Positions 20,944 to 30,352 of a stretch of DNA of 64,000 bases are shown here, in pieces. This stretch comes from Acinetobacter populi. GTDB lineage: Bacteria > Pseudomonadota > Gammaproteobacteria > Pseudomonadales > Moraxellaceae. A program made the translations under genes and the position numbers. The stretch is taken from contig NZ_NEXX01000006.1 in NCBI RefSeq assembly GCF_002174125.1, forward strand, positions 124,001 to 188,000, in the 5' to 3' direction. Each line of letters begins with the position of its first letter. Position 1 is the stretch's first letter. The notes under the pieces were generated by a model. It was not told the DNA's origin, searched no databases, and saw only the letters and a list, made by a program, of their open reading frames with translations.

Positions 20944-21025
20944 GCTGATCAGTGCTCTGACCAGCATTTATCCATCTTAAGCGCCGTGATTGCTTTGTGA
21001 AGAACCTTTGGTCAATGATGACCAA
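20944..21025 (-). repeat. Two hairpins between binding-protein and ATPase genes
   Basis: Stem 20944-20965 (GCTGATCAG / CTGACCAGC, fully paired on the minus-strand RNA with one G-U pair) and stem 21008-21025 (TTGGTCA / TGACCAA) fill the gap between chvE and the ATPase gene. Hairpins here commonly protect the binding-protein mRNA and lower expression of the membrane genes. Confidence 0.7.
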
Positions 21026-21030
21026 GTCAC

Positions 21031-22095
21031 TTATTTCAGTTGAGTTGCTTTATAATACCCAGATGTTACAAGTACCGCATTCCAGTTACTTTTATCGACT
21101 AGAACTGGTTTGACTAAATATGTGGCGACGATCTTGGAGCCATTGTTATAAGATTTAGTATCATTTACAGGAACAGGTTTATTTTTAATAATCGCATCGA
21201 CCATTTCAGCTGCGGCTTTAGCCAATAAACGTGTATCTTTAAAGACAGTAGATGTCTGATCTCCACGGATAATGGCTTTGATATTGGCAATCTGCGCATC
21301 CTGACCTGTGATTACCGGCATGGGTTGATTCGGTCTGCCATAACCTACGCCTTTGAGAGAGGAAATAATACCCGTTGCAAGATTATCGTTCGGGGCTAAA
21401 ACAGCATTCAAACGAGCACTACCATAAAAAGCACTCAGCAGATTATCCATACGTGCCTGTGCTGTAGCACCTTCCCAACGTAAGGTTGCTACTTTGGCAA
21501 GTGCGGTTTGCTTACTGCGTACCACAAGTTTGCCGTTTGCAATATATGGATTCAGAACCGACATCGCACCTGCATTGAACATATGGGCATTATTATCATC
21601 AAGAGACCCCGCAAAAAGTTCAATATTAAATGGACCTTTACCCGCATCTAGTCCCAGTTTTTTTACGATAGAAGTGCCCTGAAGTACACCCACATGAAAA
21701 TTATCAAAAGTTGCATAATAATCAACATCTTTAGTTTTCATAATCAATTTGTCATATGAAATTACTGTAATGCCTCTTTGCTTGGCCTTACGCAATACAT
21801 TCGATACGGTTGTCCCATCCACCGGACTCACAATCAGTACTTTAACACCGGCGGTGATCATGTTTTCAATCTGAGAAATTTGTGTTGGCACATCATAGGT
21901 TGAATATTGTAAATCGGTCTTATAGCCCTTGGCTTTTAAGTTAGTAACGATATTATTACCATCCATGATCCAGCGCGCTTCTGTTTTCGTCGGCAAGGCA
22001 ATACCTATAAGCTCGCCTGCGGCATAACTACAGTTTGCAAATGCTGCCAAGACAATCGCAGCGACAGATGTGGTTAGCGTTCTATACATTTTCAT
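21031..22095 (-). CDS. chvE: ChvE-like periplasmic multiple-sugar-binding protein
   Basis: This 354-residue periplasmic binding protein is of the ChvE branch (galactose, glucose, arabinose and related sugars). A Sec signal peptide ends near SYA-A (residue 25). Family sequence includes [68 protein letters not shown] and [11 protein letters not shown]. It is the first gene of the ABC operon and divergent from the IolG-like dehydrogenase gene, so the pair probably shares a control region. Such sugar ABC systems are uncommon in Acinetobacter. The real ligand could be a cyclitol rather than a sugar. Confidence 0.9.
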   Translation of the reverse strand: MKMYRTLTTSVAAIVLAAFANCSYAAGELIGIALPTKTEARWIMDGNNIVTNLKAKGYKTDLQYSTYDVPTQISQIENMITAGVKVLIVSPVDGTTVSNVLRKAKQRGITVISYDKLIMKTKDVDYYATFDNFHVGVLQGTSIVKKLGLDAGKGPFNIELFAGSLDDNNAHMFNAGAMSVLNPYIANGKLVVRSKQTALAKVATLRWEGATAQARMDNLLSAFYGSARLNAVLAPNDNLATGIISSLKGVGYGRPNQPMPVITGQDAQIANIKAIIRGDQTSTVFKDTRLLAKAAAEMVDAIIKNKPVPVNDTKSYNNGSKIVATYLVKPVLVDKSNWNAVLVTSGYYKATQLK

Positions 22096-22554
22096 TGTAA
22101 ATTTCCTTTAGCTTTAAGCGTAATTCGCATATCTAGATACTTTTGAACTCCATTCAAAATAGATATGACTGCTACAAAAATTGATTGTCTCGCGTGCCCG
22201 AGCGGACTTTTAATGCCGTTCTCCTTTCTTTTTACAACGTTCCTGTCGTATTTGTCCGTTCATCGGTATTTATCCAATAATCAATTACTGGGTATGATTC
22301 TTATTTCATTGACTTGGAGTATAGGAGCATCAAAATTGGAAAAAAATGTCAAAATAGAAAATGTCTTTTGCAATATCTGAAAAAATAAAAATTTGTCTTT
22401 TGGCAATAAAAATGTTAAAGCCGCAAACATTGTTAATTTCAAAAATGAAAAAGTGTTTTTAAAAATAGCTGTTTTTTTTCAAAATCCGCTTGTATACCCT
22501 AATCATCAACAAGGATATTTGCATGATTACCTATTTTCTAAAAGGACGTAAGAA
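22096..22554. promoter_or_regulatory. Divergent control region, ABC operon / IolG-like operon
   Basis: This stretch of 459 bases carries both promoters. An imperfect direct repeat is visible: TGTCTTTTGCAATA at 22362-22375 and TGTCTTTTGGCAATA at 22394-22408, start to start 32 bases (about three helical turns). It is followed by an inverted pair AATGTT / AACATT (22411-22431). No regulator gene is adjacent, so the protein that binds here would be encoded elsewhere. Confidence 0.45.
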
Positions 22555-23601
22555 ATGTTAAAAGTTGCTATTTTAGGCGCAGGACGTATTGCCCAAATTC
22601 ATTCTAAAAGTGCTTTTTTAAATTCCCAATGTGAACTCAAACTGATTGCTGACCCATGGAAAGAAGGTGTAGACAAGCTTGCCAATGAACTGCATTGTGA
22701 AGCTTGCTATGACTATTATGAAGCGATTGACCGGGATGATGTTGATGCGATTGTCATCGCAACGGCAACAGATTTACATATTGATTTAATGCTACATGCA
22801 GTAAAACGTAAAAAGCCTGTTTTATGTGAAAAGCCTATCGATTTGGATTTCCAACGCTCGATCACTGCGGTAAAAGAGATTCAAAGTCATGATGGTAAAG
22901 TCATGTTAGCCTTTAATCGTCGCTTTGATGAGGACACCATCGCAATTAAGGAAGCGATTTTAAATAACGAAATTGGAGAAATTCGTCAGGTCATCATTAC
23001 CAGCCGTGATCCTGGCATGCAGCCCGTTGAATATTTAAAAACCTCGGGTGGTATCTTCAAGGATATGACCATCCACGATTTCGATACTGCACGTTATATT
23101 CTCGGTGAAGAACCCATTGAAATTTTTGCTACAGCAAGTCGATTAGTTGATGAAGAACTTGCCAGCATTAATGATTATGATACTTGCAGTATCACGTTGA
23201 AAACCCAATCTGGAAAACAATGTATCATCAATAACTGTCGTGAGGCGGTTTACGGCTATGATCAGCGTATTGAAGTTTTAGGTTCTCAAGGTCTGTTAAA
23301 AACCCAAAACCATCGCCCCACTACCCTTAAAAAATATACACTGGATTTCACAGGTGCGCAAAAACCATTATTAAATTTCTTTTTGCAACGCTATATCAGT
23401 TCATACCGCAAGGAATTTGATGTCTTTGTATCGTGCCTTGTCGAAGGTAATGAATTTCCAACCAACTTGTTTGATGGCTTACAAGCCCTTTATTTAGCAG
23501 TATGTGCTATCGCCTCTACCGAGAGTAACAAGGCGATTGCCGTCAATCCCGAAGGTCCCAAAGAATCACTTACAGATGACATCGGATTATTTCTCTTATA
23601 A
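22555..23601 (+). CDS. Gfo/Idh/MocA oxidoreductase, inositol 2-dehydrogenase (IolG)-like
   Basis: This 348-residue NAD(P)-dependent dehydrogenase oxidises a ring hydroxyl of a cyclitol or sugar. The Rossmann motif is ILGAGRIAQIH (about residues 6-16), the catalytic lysine is in VLCEKPID (about 96), and the catalytic Asp/His pair is in GGIFKDMTIHDFDTARYILGEEP, a block characteristic of IolG (myo-/scyllo-inositol dehydrogenases). It begins a plus-strand operon with a FucP-like carrier and a TIM-barrel isomerase/dehydratase, an arrangement that suggests import, oxidation and dehydration of one compound. The assignment to inositol itself is not certain; levoglucosan and other sugar dehydrogenases share the fold. 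Confidence 0.82.
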   Translation: MLKVAILGAGRIAQIHSKSAFLNSQCELKLIADPWKEGVDKLANELHCEACYDYYEAIDRDDVDAIVIATATDLHIDLMLHAVKRKKPVLCEKPIDLDFQRSITAVKEIQSHDGKVMLAFNRRFDEDTIAIKEAILNNEIGEIRQVIITSRDPGMQPVEYLKTSGGIFKDMTIHDFDTARYILGEEPIEIFATASRLVDEELASINDYDTCSITLKTQSGKQCIINNCREAVYGYDQRIEVLGSQGLLKTQNHRPTTLKKYTLDFTGAQKPLLNFFLQRYISSYRKEFDVFVSCLVEGNEFPTNLFDGLQALYLAVCAIASTESNKAIAVNPEGPKESLTDDIGLFLL

Positions 23602-23640
23602 GAGATTAATCCCCCCCCTTTCTATTCTGATAGAGAAACG

Positions 23641-23663
23641 AGGAACATGTTAAAAATGTTCCT
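23641..23663 (+). repeat. Intra-operon hairpin between dehydrogenase and carrier genes
   Basis: The perfect stem AGGAACAT / ATGTTCCT with a 7-base loop has no T-run after it, so it is more likely a processing or stability element than a terminator. Confidence 0.6.
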
Positions 23664-23696
23664 GCTGGATGGCTAACGACTTAAAAGGAAACCGCA

Positions 23697-24974
23697 ATGG
23701 ATGCGAGTTTAAACGATATAGCGACTACCCGGATCGCTAAGAAGAAAATAATCTCATTTAAAACAGCTGTGATTTTCGTCATTGCCTGTAACTTTATTTG
23801 GGCATTTTCTCATACCCTATTGGATGTCTTGAATAAACACTTTCAGGATAAATTTAGCATTTCTCATGGTCAATCTGCTTTTATCCAAACTGCATATTTA
23901 AGTGCCTATTTTATTTCTGCCATTCCTGTTGGCTTCTTAATGAAAAAATATGGCTATAGAAACTCCATTATTGTCGGTTTAACCCTCTTTGCAGTGGGGT
24001 GTATGGGCTTCGTTCCTGCTACACAAGTTGGCACGTTCTCTGCGTTTCTTACAGCAATCTTTATATTAGCCACAGGTTTAGCCTGTTTAGAAATTGTATG
24101 CCTTTTATATGCATCCAAATTGGGTGATCCCTCGGGCGCAGCTCGTCGTTTAACCCTCACCCAAGCTTTTGGTGGTCTCGGTGGCATGTGTGGTCCGATT
24201 GTGGGCGGTGCAGTATTCTTTATCCCGGTAATGCATATTTCAGGTTTTACAGTTGAACCGGCAACGATGACCTATGCTGTCATTTCACTGCTGATTTTTG
24301 CCTTGGTCAGTTATATTCTCACCTTAAGATTCCCTGAGCAAAGTCATACTGACACATCTACAACTGCCCATAATGATAATGTTTTTGAACATTTACCATT
24401 TTCAAAGAACAAAAACCTGCATAAAGGTATGATTGGAAAATTCTGTTATACCGGCGCACATTTCGGAATTGGTGCATTTTTCATTAACTTCGCACTTGAA
24501 CATTGGCATGGCCTTACACCAAGCAAAGCAGCTTACTTTTTATCACTTGCCATGTTCTTCTACATGATGGGACGTTTTGCCGGTATCATCGTCATGAAAT
24601 ATGTTGATCCACGCAAACTCCAAATCTTTAATAGTCTCGTTTGTGCTTTGGGATGTGCTTATATTGCACTTGGCTATGACTATTCCTCTGTAGTCGTACT
24701 GATTGGCTTGTTCTTCTTTAAATCCACCCTCTATCCAACTGTATTCGCAATGGGTGTTCGTGGTATGGGCGAAAAATCACAAATGGCAGCCTCCCTCATG
24801 ATTACCATGTTTGTAGGTGGTGCCATCTTACCTCTCGTCATGGGTTATATCTCGGATATGTCGAATATGGCCACTGCCTTTATTGTACCTGTGATCTGTT
24901 ATCTACTGATCTGTTACTGTGCAATCACTCAAGATTTAACAGGTTATGATCCCAAACAAACCGCTTCTCATTAA
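23697..24974 (+). CDS. FucP-like MFS sugar/H+ symporter
   Basis: This 425-residue major-facilitator carrier has 12 predicted helices and resembles the FucP (L-fucose / glucose-galactose) branch: the first helix ends WAFSHTLLDVLNKHFQ with the acidic residue used in proton coupling, then QSAFIQTAYLSAYFISAIPVGFLMKKYGYR. It follows the IolG-like gene after 95 bases containing a hairpin, and precedes the TIM-barrel gene by 30. With the ABC importer next door, the island has two different uptake routes in this part alone. Confidence 0.85.
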   Translation: MDASLNDIATTRIAKKKIISFKTAVIFVIACNFIWAFSHTLLDVLNKHFQDKFSISHGQSAFIQTAYLSAYFISAIPVGFLMKKYGYRNSIIVGLTLFAVGCMGFVPATQVGTFSAFLTAIFILATGLACLEIVCLLYASKLGDPSGAARRLTLTQAFGGLGGMCGPIVGGAVFFIPVMHISGFTVEPATMTYAVISLLIFALVSYILTLRFPEQSHTDTSTTAHNDNVFEHLPFSKNKNLHKGMIGKFCYTGAHFGIGAFFINFALEHWHGLTPSKAAYFLSLAMFFYMMGRFAGIIVMKYVDPRKLQIFNSLVCALGCAYIALGYDYSSVVVLIGLFFFKSTLYPTVFAMGVRGMGEKSQMAASLMITMFVGGAILPLVMGYISDMSNMATAFIVPVICYLLICYCAITQDLTGYDPKQTASH

Positions 24975-25004
24975 TTCAATCTAGATTTCATTAAGGAAAA
25001 TACC

Positions 25005-25868
25005 ATGAATAAACCGGATTTACTTGCAGCATATTGGACCTTGGCAGGCAATGTTTACCCTGGTGCACCAATAGAAATTAGTCCATTTTCTTTACAGGAA
25101 CGCGTAGAGGCTGCTTCCAAGGCCGGCTGGAAAGGTATTGGTCTGGTTCTCAGTGATCTTTTGGCGACTTTGGAGAAAAATACACTAGCAGATATTCGCC
25201 AGCTCTTTAAAGACAATGATATTAAATATTTTGAACTTGAAATCCTATTAGACTGGTATCTGGATGGCGAAGGCCGTAAAGTATCCGACTATGAACGTTC
25301 CAAAATGATTGAACTGGGTGCTGAACTCGGGATGTGTAATCTAAAAATTGGCGCAAGACCGTTTGAAAACTCGCCAAATTCATTAGATAAATTGGCTGGA
25401 GAATTTTCAAAAATATGTAAAGAAGTTGCTCAGGTGAATGCCAATGTTGCTTTGGAAATCATGCCTTTTTCACGTCTTGCCACCTTGGAAGATGGTTTAA
25501 AAGTTGTTGATACTGGTGATGCAAATGGTGGCTTATGTTTAGACATCTGGCATCTTGCCCGTGGCAATATCGACTTTGAAAAAATTAGTATGGTTCCAGC
25601 CCATTTAATTAAATCTGTTGAGCTCAATGATGCAGCAGAGGACATTCAGGGTGACTTATTCAATGATTCTACACATCATCGTAAACTATGTGGTCAAGGA
25701 TCTTTTGATATTCCTCTATTTTTAAATGAAATTAAAAAAGCTGGTTTTAATCAGCCATATTATGGTGTTGAATTAATTTCACAAGATCACCGTATTCTTT
25801 CACTTGAACAGATGGCCAAAGATGCCTACGACCATACCATTCAAGCCTTTAATCCAGTAGTCGCCTAA
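25005..25868 (+). CDS. Xylose-isomerase-like TIM-barrel protein (isomerase/epimerase or dehydratase)
   Basis: This 287-residue protein is of the AP-endonuclease-2 / sugar phosphate isomerase superfamily, which includes IolE (inosose dehydratase), IolI, hydroxypyruvate isomerase and dehydroshikimate dehydratase. Metal-ligand segments are recognisable: VALEIMPF (Glu), CLDIWHLARG (Asp and His), a late His region and GVELIS (Glu). The exact reaction cannot be assigned. It is the third gene of the dehydrogenase-carrier operon and is followed by a terminator, so it likely acts on the keto product of the IolG-like enzyme. Confidence 0.8.
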   Translation: MNKPDLLAAYWTLAGNVYPGAPIEISPFSLQERVEAASKAGWKGIGLVLSDLLATLEKNTLADIRQLFKDNDIKYFELEILLDWYLDGEGRKVSDYERSKMIELGAELGMCNLKIGARPFENSPNSLDKLAGEFSKICKEVAQVNANVALEIMPFSRLATLEDGLKVVDTGDANGGLCLDIWHLARGNIDFEKISMVPAHLIKSVELNDAAEDIQGDLFNDSTHHRKLCGQGSFDIPLFLNEIKKAGFNQPYYGVELISQDHRILSLEQMAKDAYDHTIQAFNPVVA

Positions 25869-25878
25869 TAATAAACTA

Positions 25879-25915
25879 AAGTCCGAATTGTTAAGAGATA
25901 TAATGATTCGGACTT
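25879..25915 (+). terminator. Terminator of the IolG-like operon
   Basis: The perfect 10-bp stem AAGTCCGAAT / ATTCGGACTT with a 17-base loop begins 11 bases after the stop codon. Confidence 0.75.
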
Positions 25916-26370
25916 ATTCATAAAAAATTAAATTATAAAACCTTATCTCATTTCATTTAAAATATACAAATTAACACATTAAATTCAATCTATATCTTAA
26001 TAAAGATTAACGTTATGCTTCTAATAATAAAATAATAATTTAAATGTCATATAAAATTTGTAAAGCCTTTAACTTTTTTCTCAACAGATTAACCCTCAAC
26101 AATATTAAAAAATCATTGAATTCGATAATTTTAGGAAATCATTCTGTATTTATTTACTTTATGCTCTAATGTGCTTATGTTACTCATCAATAATGCAATC
26201 TTATTAATTGATGAAGTTAACTTATTTTTATCGATCAAATTTTCAAATAAAATATAACTATACTGAATATACAAATGAATCAACATAAATACGTATTTTA
26301 CTTTTCACCAATCTAGAAACTTGCACTAGCACTAACATTCACCATACTCAACAAGAAAGCTATGCACAAA
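25916..26370. other. AT-rich non-coding stretch between convergent operons
   Basis: These 455 bases show no open frame, hairpin or repeat that I can support. Neighbouring genes converge here, so no promoter is required. Confidence 0.5.
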
Positions 26371-26397
26371 AAACCGGGCGAATAGATAACCCGGTTT
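26371..26397 (-). terminator. Terminator of the sugar porter gene
   Basis: The perfect 8-bp stem AAACCGGG / CCCGGTTT is followed on the minus strand by a run of T. Confidence 0.85.
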
Positions 26398-26441
26398 CAA
26401 ATAAAATGTATTGTTACGCTATTTCAGGGACAAATATCTCT

Positions 26442-27854
26442 TTATTTTTTATACCCGATATTTCGTAATCGCTCACCTTTCATCAGATTTCTTTCCAAAG
26501 ATTCCAAACTAACATTTTTAGTTTCCGGCACAAAAAAGTAGACAAAAAATAGGAATATAAAATTCAATACAGCTAAGGCAATAAAGATATTTACAATACC
26601 AAAAATATCATTCAAATATAAGAAATAGGTGGCGACAAGAAAGTTCATTACCCAGTTGGCAAATGTAGAGCAACTCACACCAAACTCACGACCTTGTAAA
26701 GGTTGAATCTCTGCACAGAGTGTCCATACAATTGGACCAGCAGAGAGACCAAAACCGATAATAAATATAATAATACCCGCCAAACCAAATGATGCGATTT
26801 CTTGTGCAAGCCCTAATGTTAAGAGTAATAGTCCTAAAACAATGATCGATAAGCCGCTATATAGCATGGGCTTACGTCCAAACTTATCAATAATAAAAAT
26901 AGAAATAAATGTCGTCACAACAAAGAAAATACCTACAATCATTGTTGAAAATAATTGTGCCGATGTACCACTAAAGCCAGCGAGAGCAAATATTTTAGGC
27001 GCAAAAATTAAAACAATATTAATTCCTGTGAGCTGTTGAATCACTTGCAATGAAATACCCAGAAAAACCGTTTTCCTAAAGAATTTATTATTTAAGAAAA
27101 GTTTAAATCCTTTATGGCTATTTTCTGTGGTTATATTATTTTTAATTTCCTCTAACTCTTGTTTTGCAACCTCTGGGCAAACTCTAAGTTTTGTTAAAAC
27201 TGAAAGTGCCTCATCATTTCGCCCAACAGAAACCAACCATCTTGGGCTCTTGGGAACAAGTAATGCACCAATAAGCAACAAGGTTCCGGGAATAAACAGA
27301 ATAGAGAACATCACTCTCCAGCTGTCCAGAAAGTTCAGTACCCAATTCGATAAAAATGCAGCAAAAATACCAAAACTTAACATAAACTGAAATGTTGAAA
27401 TTGCTCGACCACGAAACTTTTCTGGTGATATTTCTGACACATAAAGCGGTGCAGCAAAAGTTAAAATCCCGACAGAAAGTCCGAGGAAAATACGACCAAT
27501 GACCAGAAGCAGGACTGTACTGGTAAACACACTTAAAACTGTCCCAATTAAAAAAGCAATTGAAGAAATTACGAGCGCTCGGCGTCTACCGACCAATCTG
27601 GAAATAGGAGCTGCAACAATTGCACCAATAATTGCACCAAACATCAAAGAACCAACCACCCATCCTTCCATTAATGAGGAAAGTTGAAACTCTTGTGTAA
27701 TGAGGGGTAATGCACCAGAAACCACACCCACTTCCATGCCATAAGCAAAACCAGCAATTGCAGATATTAATAAAGCATACATCATTGCAACACGTATACT
27801 TTTAGCACTATTAATAATATGATTCGTCGCCATAGTATTTTCAAGTTGATCCAT
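26442..27854 (-). CDS. MFS sugar porter (XylE/GalP/AraE/IolT family)
   Basis: This 470-residue, 12-helix proton-coupled carrier of the sugar-porter family transports hexoses, pentoses or inositols. Signature motifs are GRRRAL after helix 2, GRIFLGLSVGI, PEKFRGR, the central PKSPRWL, QQLTGINI, DKFGRKP and PETKNVSLE. The ATG at 27854 is preceded by AAAGGAT; a TTG farther upstream has no site. It is closely similar along its whole length to the second sugar porter at 35038-36414, so the two are paralogues. It is 164 bases downstream of the second Gfo/Idh gene, with a terminator between, and so probably separately transcribed. Confidence 0.88.
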   Translation of the reverse strand: MDQLENTMATNHIINSAKSIRVAMMYALLISAIAGFAYGMEVGVVSGALPLITQEFQLSSLMEGWVVGSLMFGAIIGAIVAAPISRLVGRRRALVISSIAFLIGTVLSVFTSTVLLLVIGRIFLGLSVGILTFAAPLYVSEISPEKFRGRAISTFQFMLSFGIFAAFLSNWVLNFLDSWRVMFSILFIPGTLLLIGALLVPKSPRWLVSVGRNDEALSVLTKLRVCPEVAKQELEEIKNNITTENSHKGFKLFLNNKFFRKTVFLGISLQVIQQLTGINIVLIFAPKIFALAGFSGTSAQLFSTMIVGIFFVVTTFISIFIIDKFGRKPMLYSGLSIIVLGLLLLTLGLAQEIASFGLAGIIIFIIGFGLSAGPIVWTLCAEIQPLQGREFGVSCSTFANWVMNFLVATYFLYLNDIFGIVNIFIALAVLNFIFLFFVYFFVPETKNVSLESLERNLMKGERLRNIGYKK

Positions 27855-27970
27855 TTTATATCCTTTCCATAACAAACATACCTGTATGGATTCATTATGA
27901 AGAATTTAAAATGGTGAGAATACCGCAGATTAAGAAAAACACTTTTTCGATAATCTTTAAATAAAATAAA

Positions 27971-28001
27971 AAACCTCCACATAATAAATATGTGAAGGTT
28001 T
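27971..28001 (-). terminator. Terminator of the second Gfo/Idh gene
   Basis: The stem AAACCT-CACAT / ATGTG-AGGTTT contains one C-A mismatch (G-U on the minus-strand RNA) and is followed on that strand by TTTTTTATTTT. Confidence 0.8.
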
Positions 28002-28018
28002 ATAATTAAAAGTTAAGA

Positions 28019-29092
28019 TTAAAGAGCTATTTCTGTTCCATTTTGAGCAGCAGATTCAAATAACTTTGCCAACAAAATAGAAATATTATGTGCTTGAGTT
28101 GCAGGTACCTGAGAAGGCTTTTGATTTAAATAAGAATCAAGGAAAGCATTTAATTCACGATCAAAGTAAATTGGATTACCAATTTCTGCAATTTCTGGTG
28201 AATATTCTGTCTTTTTAGTCGCCCAAATCTCAGGGAAACTTGTTTCATGCCACTCAGTCCAGCCTTGTGTTGTGCCATCAACTTTACCGGTTTGATAAAG
28301 TTTATATGATGCCGGCAAAGAACGAGATGACATAATACCTTCTGTGCCGTAAGCAGTCATATCCCAACTTTCAGTCCAAGGCAATACATCCCATGACATG
28401 AAATCAACCACAACGATTTTGTCATCATAAGTGAGAATTGCCCCAGCAGCATCTTCCCGTGACTCATCACCTTTGAAATTTTCGAATTTGGTGATACGGG
28501 CATTAACCGATTTAGGCATCCCAAAATGATAAAGTACTCGGTCAAATAAATGACAACCAATGACAAAAAACGCACCACCTAAATCTCCAGGTTGCCGCAT
28601 ATGTGCCGTTTCAGCTTCATTATGAGAACATCCAGCATGCGCACGAACCTGTAAAACTTTTCCGATTTTGCCGTGTGTTAAGCAATCTTGCATTGCATTG
28701 ATTGAAGGTGCAAAACGCCAACAATAACCAACCTGCACAAAACCATTATACTTTTCTACAGCGTCTACAATGCGTTGCGTATCCTGAACGCCACGCCCAG
28801 CAGGTTTTTCTACAAGCACAGCCTTGCCCTTTTCCAGCGCTGCAATCGTCAGATCCGCCATTTCATAACTTTTGGAATGGACTAAAATGATGTCAATGTC
28901 AGGATTATTCAGAATTTCATCTTTCGTCGATGCTGTGAGACTTAATGCCTCACAAAAAGGCTGTAAAAGTTCACTGTGATCTGCTGCACCGTAAATTTCA
29001 ATATCATCACGTCGTTGTAATGCTTTTACTCGACCAGAAGTATGAGGATGAGTAATCCCTAATAGGGCAACTTTAAGCTTGGCTTTGGGCAT
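28019..29092 (-). CDS. Gfo/Idh/MocA-type oxidoreductase, atypical
   Basis: This 357-residue nucleotide-dependent oxidoreductase is of the Gfo/Idh/MocA family. The usual Gly-rich loop is changed to LLGITHPHTSGR (about residues 10-21), without GxGxxG. The lysine motif VLVEKPAG (about 94) is intact. In GGAFFVIGCHLFDRV the histidine is kept but the aspartate normally four residues earlier is hydrophobic, so the catalytic details may differ from IolG-like enzymes. Its promoter side contains the 44-bp palindrome (29172-29215). It probably processes a cyclitol or sugar derivative imported by the neighbouring porter; the substrate is unknown. Confidence 0.78.
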   Translation of the reverse strand: MPKAKLKVALLGITHPHTSGRVKALQRRDDIEIYGAADHSELLQPFCEALSLTASTKDEILNNPDIDIILVHSKSYEMADLTIAALEKGKAVLVEKPAGRGVQDTQRIVDAVEKYNGFVQVGYCWRFAPSINAMQDCLTHGKIGKVLQVRAHAGCSHNEAETAHMRQPGDLGGAFFVIGCHLFDRVLYHFGMPKSVNARITKFENFKGDESREDAAGAILTYDDKIVVVDFMSWDVLPWTESWDMTAYGTEGIMSSRSLPASYKLYQTGKVDGTTQGWTEWHETSFPEIWATKKTEYSPEIAEIGNPIYFDRELNAFLDSYLNQKPSQVPATQAHNISILLAKLFESAAQNGTEIAL

Positions 29093-29171
29093 GATAGAAC
29101 TCCTGTAAAATACTTTCCGATTTTTTAATGCTGTTAAAACTAACTTTTTCTTTTATGGGGATAAAGTTCTT

Positions 29172-29215
29172 TTTGGGAAAATATTATTTCATGTATGAAA
29201 TAATATTTTCCCAAA
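29172..29215. repeat. Perfect 44-bp palindrome, likely operator
   Basis: Two 21-base arms are exact reverse complements around a 2-base centre (GT at 29193-29194); the core is TTTCATGTATGAAA at 29187-29200. It lies 80-123 bases upstream of the Gfo/Idh gene and 183 bases beyond the LysR stop. There is no T-run on either side, so it does not look like a terminator. A related site with 23 of 28 bases matching lies at 36950-36977. Confidence 0.85.
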
Positions 29216-29397
29216 CGTCGTGAATATCATCATATGAATTCGACTGTAAGCAATGCAAAAGTACATCATCTTTATTCCTGAATGATGTTTTAAAGCAACA
29301 ATAAGCCTCAATAACAGGTAATTCTGCAAACCAAACAAGCTAAAAATGTAATGGTTTGCCCTGCTAAAATTTCAGAATTTCATATCAATATTTTGAA

Positions 29398-30327
29398 TTA
29401 ATTTACAGACTGAATACTACTCCAGTAGCGCTCATATTCATTTAACTTAAAATCTTCAATAAGAAAATCTATAAATAAACGATTTTTAATTGGCATAAAT
29501 TGCCGACTTTGAAATGCAATATTGATTGTTAGTTCAGGTAGGCTCCAATCGGTTAAAATTGGAATTAATCGACCTTCAACAATATCCTGATAAATAATAT
29601 AAAGTGGCTGAATTAAAATACCTGCACCGCTCAATGCTGCGGCTCTTACAATCTGACCATCATTGGTTTCTAAAATCGGATCGATAGTAAAATTAAAAAC
29701 TTCTTCATCTCTGGTGAAGTTTAAAACTCTAGGATTATTTGCATGGCTATAAAGTAAAATATCATGATCTTTTAATTCTTCAATCGCCTTAGGTTTGCCT
29801 CTTTTTTTAATATAATCATATGAAGCAGCAAGAATTCTGCGTGTACTGGCCAATTTTTTTATGGTGATATTTGAGTCAGGTTCAAACTCTCGTGTACGAA
29901 TTGCCAAATCAATATTACTATCAATGATGTCGTAATAACGGTTTGCTCCAACAAGATTGATTTTAATTTTAGGATAAAGTTTATTAAATCTTGATATCAA
30001 GGGCGCCAGATGCATGATTGCAAAGGAAATAGATGATGTAATGGTCACCGTCCCTTCCGGCTCAACAGCAGCGGAACTGATAGAAGACTCGGCTTGATCT
30101 ATTTCAGCCAATAAATCCTTGCATTTTTTATAATATTCCAATCCAATATTAGTCAGTGCTAAACGTCGCGTACTTCTTTCAATCAGTCGAACATTCAAAC
30201 GACTTTCGAGGGCAGCAATATGCCGTGTGGCGGCTGCATTTGAAATCTCTAATGACTCAGCGGCCTTATTAAGTGTACCAAGCTCTGCAACTGCGACAAA
30301 AAGCTCCATGCTGGTCAATCGATCCAT
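29398..30327 (-). CDS. LysR-family transcriptional regulator
   Basis: This 309-residue LysR-type regulator has an N-terminal winged helix-turn-helix (about residues 1-60, ELGTLNKAAESLEISNAAATRHIAALE read across 15-41) and a C-terminal substrate-binding domain with the PEGTVTITSS hinge region. It is divergent from the ring-cleavage operon with 118 bases between the start codons, the classic layout for a LysR activator of an aromatic pathway. It is the only regulator gene in the island, so it is the best candidate to bind the TTTCAT-N2-ATGAAA sites. The inducer is unknown but would be an intermediate such as hydroxyquinol or maleylacetate. Confidence 0.92.
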   Translation of the reverse strand: MDRLTSMELFVAVAELGTLNKAAESLEISNAAATRHIAALESRLNVRLIERSTRRLALTNIGLEYYKKCKDLLAEIDQAESSISSAAVEPEGTVTITSSISFAIMHLAPLISRFNKLYPKIKINLVGANRYYDIIDSNIDLAIRTREFEPDSNITIKKLASTRRILAASYDYIKKRGKPKAIEELKDHDILLYSHANNPRVLNFTRDEEVFNFTIDPILETNDGQIVRAAALSGAGILIQPLYIIYQDIVEGRLIPILTDWSLPELTINIAFQSRQFMPIKNRLFIDFLIEDFKLNEYERYWSSIQSVN

Positions 30328-30352
30328 CGTTTATTCTCCTATTATTCCTAAA

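Noticed and set aside
22301-22309. TTATTTCAT, equal to a half-site of the island palindrome; also at about 33929-33937
   Set aside because: A nine-base AT-rich string is expected a few times by chance in 64 kb, and no opposing half-site lies nearby.
27891-27901. TTCATTATGAA upstream of the first sugar porter
   Set aside because: It is symmetric like the operator core but with a one-base centre instead of two and no matching flanks, so it was not counted as a third site.
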